Positions 1 through 6,162 of a stretch of DNA of 6,205 bases are shown one piece after another. Position 1 is the stretch's first letter, and every line of letters begins with the position of its first letter. The notes under the pieces were generated by a model. It did not search any database. It was not told the origin of the DNA and saw only the letters and a program-made list of their open reading frames with translations. The translations under genes and the position numbers were made by a program. This DNA comes from Flavobacteriia bacterium (GTDB lineage: Bacteria; Bacteroidota; Bacteroidia; Flavobacteriales_D; Crocinitomicaceae): positions 1-6,205 of the forward strand of contig RFQF01000123.1 in NCBI GenBank assembly GCA_009925805.1, given 5' to 3'.

Positions 1-2
1 CC

Positions 3-749
3 GAAACGGAATCTTTAGAACATTTTACAGTTCGCACGTCTTCTGCTTGCATTGCGATGCATAGGTTTAATTCAACATTGCTGTTATTGGGGCTCTTAAA
101 TGGTGAATTTCATGCGATAGACACCCAAACGAAACAAGAGGTGTTTACGCATGATTTTGGTGGAGTGGGTGTTTTTGCCATTACTGCAAGTACTTCCTTA
201 AACCATATTCATTTAGGATTGGCCGATGGGCGTATTGCGGTATTGGACGCTTCCAGCTTTGAGTTGTTGTTTTTTGAATATGTTGCTCGAGATAAGATTC
301 GCAAATTGCTGTTTTGCGAAAAAAGGTCCCAACTTTTTTATGCATCTAAAGACGGTTCCATTGGATGCATGGATTCGATTACTTTTGAGCAAATGGTCGC
401 TTGGAATGCGCACGCTATGGGAGTCAATTCCTTGGTTTTGGCCGAGGGAATCGGGTTAATTAGCGGTGGGAAAGACGGGTATATCAGTCTTTGGGATATC
501 CATAGCAGTTCGCTTATGCGTTCTTTCCCTGCCCATCGTGGGGCAATTTATGACCTACAAATACTGAACAATCAACTCCTCAGCGCCAGCCGCGATCGGT
601 CCATTAAAGTTTGGAAATTACCTAACTTTGAGCCCTTACAAAAACTCGTAGAACATCAACAATCGGTCAATGGAATTGCGCAACAAAATCAACATTCTTT
701 CGTTAGTGTTTCCGATGATGGCACGCTGGTTTCTTGGAACAGGGTTTAG
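3..749 (+). CDS. WD40-repeat beta-propeller protein, 5'-truncated by the window edge
   Basis: The reading frame is open to the left edge of the window, so the ATG at 57 is probably internal; the codons before it read as part of a blade. About 248 residues are visible. Counting from that ATG, blades end in the usual W/L-D type strands near residues 24 (GEFHAID), 65 (DGRIAVLD), 106 (DGSIGCMD), 147 (DGYISLWD), 187 (DRSIKVWK) and 228 (DGTLVSWN). Six blades are therefore present, and a seventh would fit in the missing N-terminal part, giving the roughly 300 residues usual for stand-alone bacterial WD40 proteins. No enzymatic domain is fused to it within the window. WD40 propellers are protein-binding scaffolds; the partner is unknown. 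No signal peptide can be judged because the N-terminus is absent. The 3' end overlaps the next gene by about 32 bases, which suggests co-transcription with the PorG-like barrel gene. Confidence 0.88.
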   Translation, partial: ETESLEHFTVRTSSACIAMHRFNSTLLLLGLLNGEFHAIDTQTKQEVFTHDFGGVGVFAITASTSLNHIHLGLADGRIAVLDASSFELLFFEYVARDKIRKLLFCEKRSQLFYASKDGSIGCMDSITFEQMVAWNAHAMGVNSLVLAEGIGLISGGKDGYISLWDIHSSSLMRSFPAHRGAIYDLQILNNQLLSASRDRSIKVWKLPNFEPLQKLVEHQQSVNGIAQQNQHSFVSVSDDGTLVSWNRV

Positions 750-1578
750 GTTCCTGGTATTGTTCCTATTTATGGGACAATTCCGCGCTACTTTTTCACA
801 ACAAGCCACGTTCTTATCGCAGTCGGAATTAGGGATATCGCTTGGTCAGATGTACTATATCGGCGACTTGAATCCCTACAAGCCATTTTACCGAAGCCAA
901 TGGGCGTTTAGTTTAATGTATCGTTATAATGTATTTACCCGGATGTCGCTTCGGTTCAATTACACCCAAGGCTCCGTCGAAGCCTTTGATCAAGATTCCA
1001 AAAATCCCCTTCGGGTAAATCGCAACTTGAATTTCCATTCGAACATTAAAGAACTCGCTGGGGGAATTGAATTTTATTATGCTAATTTCTATTTTGGGAG
1101 AACGAATAGTAAAAAGGATATCCAAGGTACGTGTTATCTTTTGGCGCAATTGGGTGTGTTTTATATGAACCCTACGACCACCCTGAACGGAGAAACCGTG
1201 GAATTAAGACCACTGGGAACGGAAGGGCAAGGAACCCCACTCAGTAAAAAGGGAACCTACAGTAATTTTCAGTTGTGCGTACCCTTAGGGGTAGGAGCTA
1301 AGGCACAACTAGGAAAAAACGTCATGGTCAATGTGGACCTCGCGATTCGAAAAACTTTTACGGATTATTTGGATGATGTAAAATCAGCTACCTATGCAGA
1401 TCCTACCGTTTTAGCTACCGCCAGCGGCGAAAATGCAGCGCTATTATCTAACCGAAGTATCGATGGTGATCGTCATGGTTATCGAGGAAATCCAACCACA
1501 AAAGATTGGTATGTTTACGCAGGTGCCACGGTGAGTTTCCGTTTAGGCCGAGGAAGAAAATGTTTTCAATTGCGTTAG
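718..1578 (+). CDS. DUF6089-family outer-membrane beta-barrel protein, PorG-like
   Basis: The protein has 286 residues from the chosen start. That start (ATG 718; ATG 715 is equally possible) gives a clean signal peptide: MARWFLGTGFR, then the hydrophobic stretch FLVLFLFMG, then a probable cleavage near ATFSQ/Q at about residue 28. The frame also has an ATG at 670, but that adds a polar lead and an 80-base overlap. The mature part alternates aromatic and polar residues as in a beta-barrel and carries the marks I associate with the DUF6089 family: YYIGDLNP (46-53), NLNFHSN and an E in the following strand (103-118), PLGTEGQG (165-172), TDYLDDV (215-221) and RGNPTTKDWY (256-265). Members related to Porphyromonas PorG lie in the outer membrane and take part in the type IX secretion/gliding machinery; assigning that role here is inference. 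At 286 residues it is somewhat longer than the typical member of about 230. It ends tail-to-tail with hldD. Confidence 0.8.
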   Translation: MARWFLGTGFRFLVLFLFMGQFRATFSQQATFLSQSELGISLGQMYYIGDLNPYKPFYRSQWAFSLMYRYNVFTRMSLRFNYTQGSVEAFDQDSKNPLRVNRNLNFHSNIKELAGGIEFYYANFYFGRTNSKKDIQGTCYLLAQLGVFYMNPTTTLNGETVELRPLGTEGQGTPLSKKGTYSNFQLCVPLGVGAKAQLGKNVMVNVDLAIRKTFTDYLDDVKSATYADPTVLATASGENAALLSNRSIDGDRHGYRGNPTTKDWYVYAGATVSFRLGRGRKCFQLR

Positions 1579-2546
1579 AGGTAGGCTCCTTTCATTAAAT
1601 AGTGCTGTACATAGTCCCTTATTCCTTCCTCCAAAGGGAAAAATTCTTCGTGGTAGCCTATCGTCCTAATTTTCGACATGTCAGCGCATGTAAAATATTG
1701 ATAACTCGCTCGAATGTCCTCCGGGGTATCGATGAATTCAATGGTGTGAGGCAGTCCTAAGGCGTCAAAAGTGGCCGTTGCCAGGGAGTAAAAGGGATTC
1801 GCTACGCCTGAACCCAAATTATAGATTCCTGGGTGCTTTTTCTCGTGCATTAAAAACGCAATGACTTTAAGAATATCCTTCACATAAATAAAATCGCGCG
1901 ATTGGTAACCATCGGCAATGCCCGGACGGTGTGATCGAAACAATTTCATTGAACCGCTGTTACGAATTTGATGAAAGGCGTGATAAACCACGGAAGCCAT
2001 CCTGCCTTTGTGATATTCATTCGGACCGTACACATTGAAGAATTTCAATCCTGCCCAAAATGGAGGACATTGATCCTGTGTAAGAACCCAGCAGTCGAAG
2101 TCCTGTTTCGATTGACCGTAAGGATTCAAGGGTTGCAGCTTAGCAATGTTTGAATGATTGTCGGAATATCCGTGTTCTCCACTGCCGTAAGTCGCTGCTG
2201 AAGAAGCATAGATTAGCGGAATAGAATGCTGGGAGCAAAGGTTCCAAAGATGTTGCGAGTAACGCAAATTGAGTTCCTCAAGTATGGCAAGATTACGTTC
2301 TGCTGTATTGGTGCGTGCTCCCATGTGAATAACGAAATCGACCTCGTTGTAATGATCCTCAAACCACGGTAAAAAAGAGGAACGTTCAATGCGTTGGTAG
2401 AAGGAGTACGGGTTGAAATTGTTGCCTTTTTCAGTAGAGCTAAAATCATCTACTTCGATAATTTCGAACCTTTCGGAAGCAGCAAAATGATGCACTAAAC
2501 ACGAACCGATGAACCCCGCCGCCCCGGTGATGACGATTTTTACCAT
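1575..2546 (-). CDS. hldD: ADP-L-glycero-D-manno-heptose 6-epimerase (extended SDR)
   Basis: The enzyme epimerises ADP-D-glycero-D-manno-heptose to the L-glycero form, the last step in making the activated heptose of the LPS inner core; it is cytoplasmic and uses NADP(H). The 323-residue length is close to the family norm. Visible landmarks are the Rossmann glycine motif TGAAGFIG (7-14), the conserved YASSAATYG (113-121), the SDR Tyr-x-x-x-Lys at Y143 and K147, FFNVYGPNEYHKGRMAS (169-185) containing K180, which corresponds to the second catalytic residue described for E. coli HldD (Lys178), RDFIYVKD (217-224) and IYNLGSG (241-247). The HKGxMAS motif separates it from UDP-galactose 4-epimerases. 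The start ATG shares its A with the TGA stop of the kinase gene upstream (TGATG), so translation is probably coupled. No other heptose gene lies in the window. The stop overlaps that of the convergent barrel gene. Confidence 0.9.
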   Translation of the reverse strand: MVKIVITGAAGFIGSCLVHHFAASERFEIIEVDDFSSTEKGNNFNPYSFYQRIERSSFLPWFEDHYNEVDFVIHMGARTNTAERNLAILEELNLRYSQHLWNLCSQHSIPLIYASSAATYGSGEHGYSDNHSNIAKLQPLNPYGQSKQDFDCWVLTQDQCPPFWAGLKFFNVYGPNEYHKGRMASVVYHAFHQIRNSGSMKLFRSHRPGIADGYQSRDFIYVKDILKVIAFLMHEKKHPGIYNLGSGVANPFYSLATATFDALGLPHTIEFIDTPEDIRASYQYFTCADMSKIRTIGYHEEFFPLEEGIRDYVQHYLMKGAYL

Positions 2547-2948
2547 CAGAACAAGCCGTGAATTTCTGAGTCGATGGACTGGATAATTTTACCCAAATCC
2601 TCTTGGTTCTCGTTGAAATGGTTGTTGTCGATATCTACAATTAGCAACTTTCCTTTGTCGTAGGTAGATACCCATGCTTCGTAGCGTTCATTAAGCCGTT
2701 TCAGGTAGTCGATGCGAATACTCTCCTCGTAGTCACGTCCTCGTTTCTGAATGTGATTTACCAAGGTAGGGATACTCGCACGAAGATAAATTAATAAGTC
2801 GGGTGCCTTCACAAAGGAATCCATGAGATTGAACAAGGAAAAGTAATTTTCAAAATCCCGAGTAGTCATCAAGCCCATGGAATGCAGATTTGGCGCAAAA
2901 ATATAGGCGTCTTCGTATATCGATATTTCCAGCGATGGCAATGTGCAT
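2546..2948 (-). pseudogene. Deoxynucleoside kinase gene with internal deletion and frameshift
   Basis: Intact members are about 205-residue salvage enzymes that phosphorylate deoxynucleosides with ATP. Here ATG 2948 opens with MHIAIAGNI, the normal start of this family immediately before the P-loop GAGKTT. The next bases (from 2920) instead encode IYEDAYIFAPNLHSMGLM, which normally follows the DR motif near residue 80, and they are in a different frame. Read from ATG 2948, translation stops at TGA 2852-2850 after 32 codons. Read in the downstream frame, 124 codons match the C-terminal two thirds, including PDLLIYLRAS and the lid KRGRDYEESI, and end in GLF. A 136-codon frame can be drawn from TTG 2956, but its first 12 residues are out-of-frame translation. 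Without P-loop, substrate-binding helices and catalytic DR, no kinase activity is expected. The absence of further stops suggests a recent deletion or an assembly error. Confidence 0.85.
2917..2926. other. Deletion junction in the kinase gene, forming a 10-bp palindrome
   Basis: The sequence ATATCGATAT is a perfect palindrome centred on the point where the N-terminal codons of the kinase gene (ending AAT ATC G, down to 2921) meet the IYED codons (ATA TAC GAA GAC from 2920). If the lost Asp-Arg-Ser/Thr codons before IYED ended in TCG or ACG, the two breakpoints would have shared a short microhomology (CG to ATCG). The palindrome itself may be a chance product of the join. From remembered homologues roughly 210 bases are missing, a number not divisible by three, because the two flanks are in different frames. 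Confidence 0.7.
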
Positions 2949-2998
2949 TGATTCAAGAATTAGGGTTCTAAGATATAAATAAATTATGCATCTCTGGG

Positions 2999-3838
2999 CT
3001 AATTCGCTACAATGTTATACACCTCCAACAATTTTTCATGCTCAATTAAGAGTTGATTACCTGCAATATGAAGAATAGTGCTCGGCGTGGACAAGGGAAG
3101 CGCTTGGATCATTACTTCCCCTTCCAGGATTGTTTCATAATAAAGCGCTTTATCGCGCAACATAAAACCGCCGTTTTTATAGGGTAAAAAACTCCAATAG
3201 CTCAGTTGCTGTTCGGTTAACGCATTCAAATAATCATCCAATCGTATAACTTGACCTGCCGAAGTAAAAAGCCATAATCCAAAATGGTTTTCCGCTAAAC
3301 GTACTTCACCTTCGATGTTCAATATGCCCCGTAGATTCACCACATTTTGAAGTATTTGACGTTTTACAAAATTAAAAAGGACCAGTTGGCTGTTCAATTC
3401 GTCGTAAAGCCATAACATATCGGGACGTTTACTTGAAGCAACTACGGTGACATTGTTCAGGTTGAATTCCTGCAAATCCATGCAAGTCCCCTGGCTGCTA
3501 AGCGTGTTGTCTGTAAAGCACAGGGTTTGCTGAACTTGAGAAAATACTACCGTTTTCATAGTATTAATGGCCAGTACTTGCTGAATATTCTGCCATATTT
3601 TTTGACTTTGAATACTGCGTATGCCTGTTGCGAGGGAATACCGAATAATTTGATCTTTGGCTACAAAATATAGGTTGTTGTTGTGGTCCACAAAAGTACG
3701 CTCCGTATTCTCAGGAATACTCAGGGTTTCTTTGAATTGTAACGATAAAGCAGGACTCAAAGAACCTTGAGCAACCGATGACGAGGCGCTGAATAGCAAC
3801 CACAAAAAACTACTTATTTGAAATCTCCAAAAGTGCAT
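2999..3838 (-). CDS. Secreted propeller-like protein of unknown function
   Basis: The 279-residue protein starts with a signal peptide: MHFWRFQISS, hydrophobic FLWLLFSA, and probable cleavage at SSSVA/Q near residue 23. The mature part consists of short beta-rich units of the type 'display, then strand': DHNNNLYFVAKDQIIRYSL (51-69), TVVFSQVQQTLCFTD (96-110), DMLWLYDELNSQLVLFNF (140-157), HFGLWLFTSAGQVIRLDDY (185-203), GGFMLRDKALYYETIL (223-238) and LLIEHEKLLEVYNI (263-276). This spacing fits a six-bladed propeller, although blade sequences are very divergent. C107 and C119 are the only cysteines in the mature chain and could form a disulfide. It resembles, from memory, an uncharacterised family that sits between GH3 and deoxynucleoside kinase genes in Flavobacteriia. 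Its start overlaps the GH3 gene by 29 bases; choosing a later start would destroy the signal peptide. Periplasmic or surface location is inferred; no function is known to me. Confidence 0.78.
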   Translation of the reverse strand: MHFWRFQISSFLWLLFSASSSVAQGSLSPALSLQFKETLSIPENTERTFVDHNNNLYFVAKDQIIRYSLATGIRSIQSQKIWQNIQQVLAINTMKTVVFSQVQQTLCFTDNTLSSQGTCMDLQEFNLNNVTVVASSKRPDMLWLYDELNSQLVLFNFVKRQILQNVVNLRGILNIEGEVRLAENHFGLWLFTSAGQVIRLDDYLNALTEQQLSYWSFLPYKNGGFMLRDKALYYETILEGEVMIQALPLSTPSTILHIAGNQLLIEHEKLLEVYNIVAN

Positions 3839-5324
3839 CGACGAGCTGGCGGTTATTTTGTAAACGGGGTATTTTGTGCTGACCTCCGAATTTACCGTTT
3901 TTTTTCATCCATTCAACAAATGTTCCTGATCTTAGGGAGGTGATTTTTAGCGGAAGAATGTTCAAATTTCGAAACCGTTTCGTGGCATAGTCGGAATTCG
4001 CTTCGCACATAAGTGCATCCAAGCGTTCATGATGGGCTTGAGTTAGTTGTGCGGGTTGGCTAAATTCAACTAACCACTCGTGACCTCCGATTCCTTGGTT
4101 AAACTCAAAATAGGGGGCAACCGTATAGTTTTCTACGTACAAATCAAATTCTTTTGCCCAAGCGCTTAGTGCTTTTTCAACATGCATGACTACCGCTTTT
4201 TCTCCAAAAGCGTTGATGTAATGGGCGGTTCTTCCCGTGACCTTAAACCGATAAGGTTCTACGGAAATAAAGGTAAGGGTGTCGCCGATAATGTAACGCC
4301 ATAAACCGGCATTGGTGGTAATGACCAATGCGTATTCCACACCGATGTTCACTTCTTCGAGGGTGAGTACGTTCTCGGATTCGATCCCTGAATACTCCGA
4401 CATAGGAATGAACTCATAATAAACACTGGCATCAGTCAAGAGGAGTAATCCCTCGCTTTCTCGTTGGTCTTGCAGTCCAAAATACCCTTCCGAGGCGTTG
4501 TACGATTCCACGTATTGCATGCCTTCATGAGCAATAAGTTGTTGGAGTTTAGCTCTATAGGGATGTAAACTCATCCCTCCATGAATATACAATTCTAAAT
4601 GCGGCCACACTTCCGAAATGTGCTGCTTACCGGATTTTTCCAAAACCGTTTCCAAAAATAAAGTCATCCAGCTTGGGACACCTGCAATAATGGCCACGTC
4701 TTCTTGGATACTTGCTTCGGCCATGCGGTGCAGCTTTTCTTCCCAATCGGCGTGGAGCACAATTTGTTTCTCGGGAACACGGCGGAATTCAGTCCAAAAG
4801 GGTAAGTTATCGATGATAATCGCTGAAAGATCGGCAATGATGGTTTGTTGGTCGCTGGTTTCCAAACTGTTGCTTCCTCCCAAAATCAAGTGTTTTTTCG
4901 AGTACAATTTACGGTTTGGATAGTTGTCATGATAGCAGGCCAAAAGGTCCTTTCCTCCCGCGTAATGGTTGTTTTCCAAACTTTCCTGGGTAACTGGAAG
5001 GGTTTTAATGCGTGTCCCGGTAGTCCCCGAACTTTTAGCAAACCAACGGGTGGAACCCGGCCAAAGTACGTTCCGCTCTCCTGAGAGTGCACGGGTAATG
5101 AAGGGTTCTAAACTCGTATAGTCGTTTAGAGGAATGGTGCTTTGAAAGGTGGAACGGTCGTGAATCTGGTCGAAACGGTGCAACGCACCGTAAGTGGTAC
5201 TTTTTCCGGATCGAACGAGGTCCAATAACACTTTTTGCTGGCATTCGATAGGGTAGTCCCTGTATAACTCGATGCGCTTTATACGGTATTTGATGTACGA
5301 GGAAAAAAGCGCGTCAACCAGCAT
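3810..5324 (-). CDS. GH3-family acyl-adenylating enzyme (auxin-responsive GH3-like)
   Basis: GH3 proteins belong to the ANL superfamily: they adenylate a carboxylic acid with ATP and transfer the acyl group to an amino acid. Plant members conjugate auxin, jasmonate or benzoates; the substrates of this bacterial branch are unknown to me. The 504-residue length is normal for bacterial members. The three nucleotide-binding motifs are intact: SSGTTGT (98-104), ESYNASEG (273-280) and GLWRYIIGD (340-348), followed by the hinge region KVTGR (361-365) and the C-terminal NGKFGGQHKIPRL (476-488). No signal peptide is seen, so it should be cytoplasmic. The start at ATG 5324 gives the usual short helical lead (FSSYIKYRIKRIELYRDYP) and lies 21 bases after the small membrane-protein gene; the end overlaps the propeller gene by 29 bases. 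The fit to the family is strong, but the physiological role is open. Confidence 0.92.
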   Translation of the reverse strand: MLVDALFSSYIKYRIKRIELYRDYPIECQQKVLLDLVRSGKSTTYGALHRFDQIHDRSTFQSTIPLNDYTSLEPFITRALSGERNVLWPGSTRWFAKSSGTTGTRIKTLPVTQESLENNHYAGGKDLLACYHDNYPNRKLYSKKHLILGGSNSLETSDQQTIIADLSAIIIDNLPFWTEFRRVPEKQIVLHADWEEKLHRMAEASIQEDVAIIAGVPSWMTLFLETVLEKSGKQHISEVWPHLELYIHGGMSLHPYRAKLQQLIAHEGMQYVESYNASEGYFGLQDQRESEGLLLLTDASVYYEFIPMSEYSGIESENVLTLEEVNIGVEYALVITTNAGLWRYIIGDTLTFISVEPYRFKVTGRTAHYINAFGEKAVVMHVEKALSAWAKEFDLYVENYTVAPYFEFNQGIGGHEWLVEFSQPAQLTQAHHERLDALMCEANSDYATKRFRNLNILPLKITSLRSGTFVEWMKKNGKFGGQHKIPRLQNNRQLVDALLEISNK

Positions 5325-5345
5325 GGGTTGAAATTTTGCTTGCTA

Positions 5346-5444
5346 TTAACCAAAAACCAAAATCAACGCTAAGATTGCCAAAAGCGCAATCATGTAAATC
5401 GTTGCTAAAGGCCCGGTAGATTTGTCGAAGAATTTTTCTGCCAT
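5346..5444 (-). CDS. Small single-pass membrane protein, 32 residues
   Basis: An ATG at 5444 opens a 32-codon frame ending in TAA at 5348-5346. The product has a charged, soluble N-terminus (MAEKFFDKSTGPLA) followed by one uninterrupted hydrophobic helix (residues 15-31, TIYMIALLAILALILVF) and a final glycine. The gene fits exactly between its neighbours: it begins 10 bases after the BI-1-like stop and ends 21 bases before the GH3 start, on the same strand, and nothing else explains the 130-base gap. Base composition matches the flanking genes. I do not recognise the family. By topology it could sit in the inner membrane with the N-terminus in the cytoplasm (K4, K8) and act as an accessory subunit, for instance of the seven-helix protein encoded just upstream; that is inference only. 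Its size puts it below usual gene-calling cut-offs. Confidence 0.65.
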   Translation of the reverse strand: MAEKFFDKSTGPLATIYMIALLAILALILVFG

Positions 5445-5454
5445 GGTAATGGAT

Positions 5455-6162
5455 TTAGTCTCGTCCTCCCAAAAGACGAAGTAAGGTTAAAAATAAATTA
5501 ATGAACAAGATGTACAATTGAAGACCACCAATCAAGGCCAATTTATTTTTTGTGCTGTCGTCAAATCCTGAGGAAAATGCCACATTTTTTAGCTGTTGCA
5601 TTTGGTAAGCAATCAATCCGGTAAAGACAAACACACCGACGATGGTTATGATGAAATCCAACATACTATTTCCCAGGAACATGTTGATAATTCCGGCCAG
5701 GATCATTCCAATGAGCACCATGTACAACAAGCTACCAAACTTCGTAAGGTCTGTTTTGGTGGTATATCCCAAAACCGCCATTCCTGCGAAAGCTCCCGAG
5801 GCTACGAAAAAGGTAAAAGCAATGGAACCGATATCATACACCAAGAAAATTGAGCTGAGCGTGCAACCCATAGCCGCCGAGTATACCACAAACAAAAGCA
5901 ACAATACTTCTTGCGACAAGCGTTGGAATCCCCACTGTATGACCAACGATAAAACGATGGGCATAAACATCAACACCCAAAAAAGGATGGAAACACCTCC
6001 TCCGGCTGTCATGAACAAACTCATGAAGGTTGCAGGGTTGCTCCCAATCGCGTAAGCAATCACACCTGAGATAGCCAAGGCGATGAACATGTAGGTGTAA
6101 ACCGAACGAATAAAGTTACTCGCTAGGGTGGATTGGTACGAATTATTCGAATAATCTTGCAT
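5455..6162 (-). CDS. Bax inhibitor-1 / YccA-YetJ family membrane protein
   Basis: The 235-residue protein has a short polar N-terminus (MQDYSNNSYQSTLAS) and seven hydrophobic segments at about 20-39, 57-76, 86-108, 113-132, 143-163, 169-187 and 207-231, the architecture and length of bacterial BI-1 (TMBIM) proteins. Family-like blocks include GYTTKTDLTKFG (132-143) and the last helix LYILFINLFLTLLRLLGG (216-233). Bacillus YetJ of this family is a pH-sensitive calcium leak channel, and E. coli YccA modulates FtsH. The two aspartates that form the pH-sensing pair in YetJ, normally seen as Tyr-Asp-x-Gln and Tyr-Leu-Asp-Phe-Ile-Asn, appear here as Q187 (YQMQ) and L219 (YILFIN), so gating may differ. 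It is the first gene of the - strand series, and its upstream region is cut by the window edge. Confidence 0.88.
   Translation of the reverse strand: MQDYSNNSYQSTLASNFIRSVYTYMFIALAISGVIAYAIGSNPATFMSLFMTAGGGVSILFWVLMFMPIVLSLVIQWGFQRLSQEVLLLLFVVYSAAMGCTLSSIFLVYDIGSIAFTFFVASGAFAGMAVLGYTTKTDLTKFGSLLYMVLIGMILAGIINMFLGNSMLDFIITIVGVFVFTGLIAYQMQQLKNVAFSSGFDDSTKNKLALIGGLQLYILFINLFLTLLRLLGGRD

Noticed and set aside
670..717. ATG 670 as the start of the barrel protein
   Set aside because: It would place a polar stretch before the signal peptide and lengthen the overlap to 80 bases; the ATG at 715/718 gives a standard signal peptide.
1579..1596. Possible hairpin (AGG/CCT) just past the barrel stop as a terminator
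   Set aside because: The complementary arms are only about three bases and no U-tract follows in a fitting place.
2546..2956. A genuine 136-residue kinase starting at TTG 2956
   Set aside because: Its first 12 residues are an out-of-frame reading of the true N-terminal codons MHIAIAGNI, and it lacks P-loop and DR motif, so it is not a functional short form.
2968..2975. TATCTTAG on the - strand before the kinase gene as a -7 promoter box
   Set aside because: It has one mismatch to TAnnTTTG, and no TTTG lies at the right distance upstream; the AT-rich gap is only about 50 bases and reading through from the upstream gene is simpler.
4618..5244. Several open frames on both strands inside the GH3 gene
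   Set aside because: They overlap conserved GH3 codons in other frames and show no domain, start context or conservation signal of their own.
5642..6055. 137-codon open frame on the + strand
   Set aside because: It is antisense to the well-supported BI-1-like gene, its translation is low-complexity and Lys/Met/Asn-rich, and it resembles no family.
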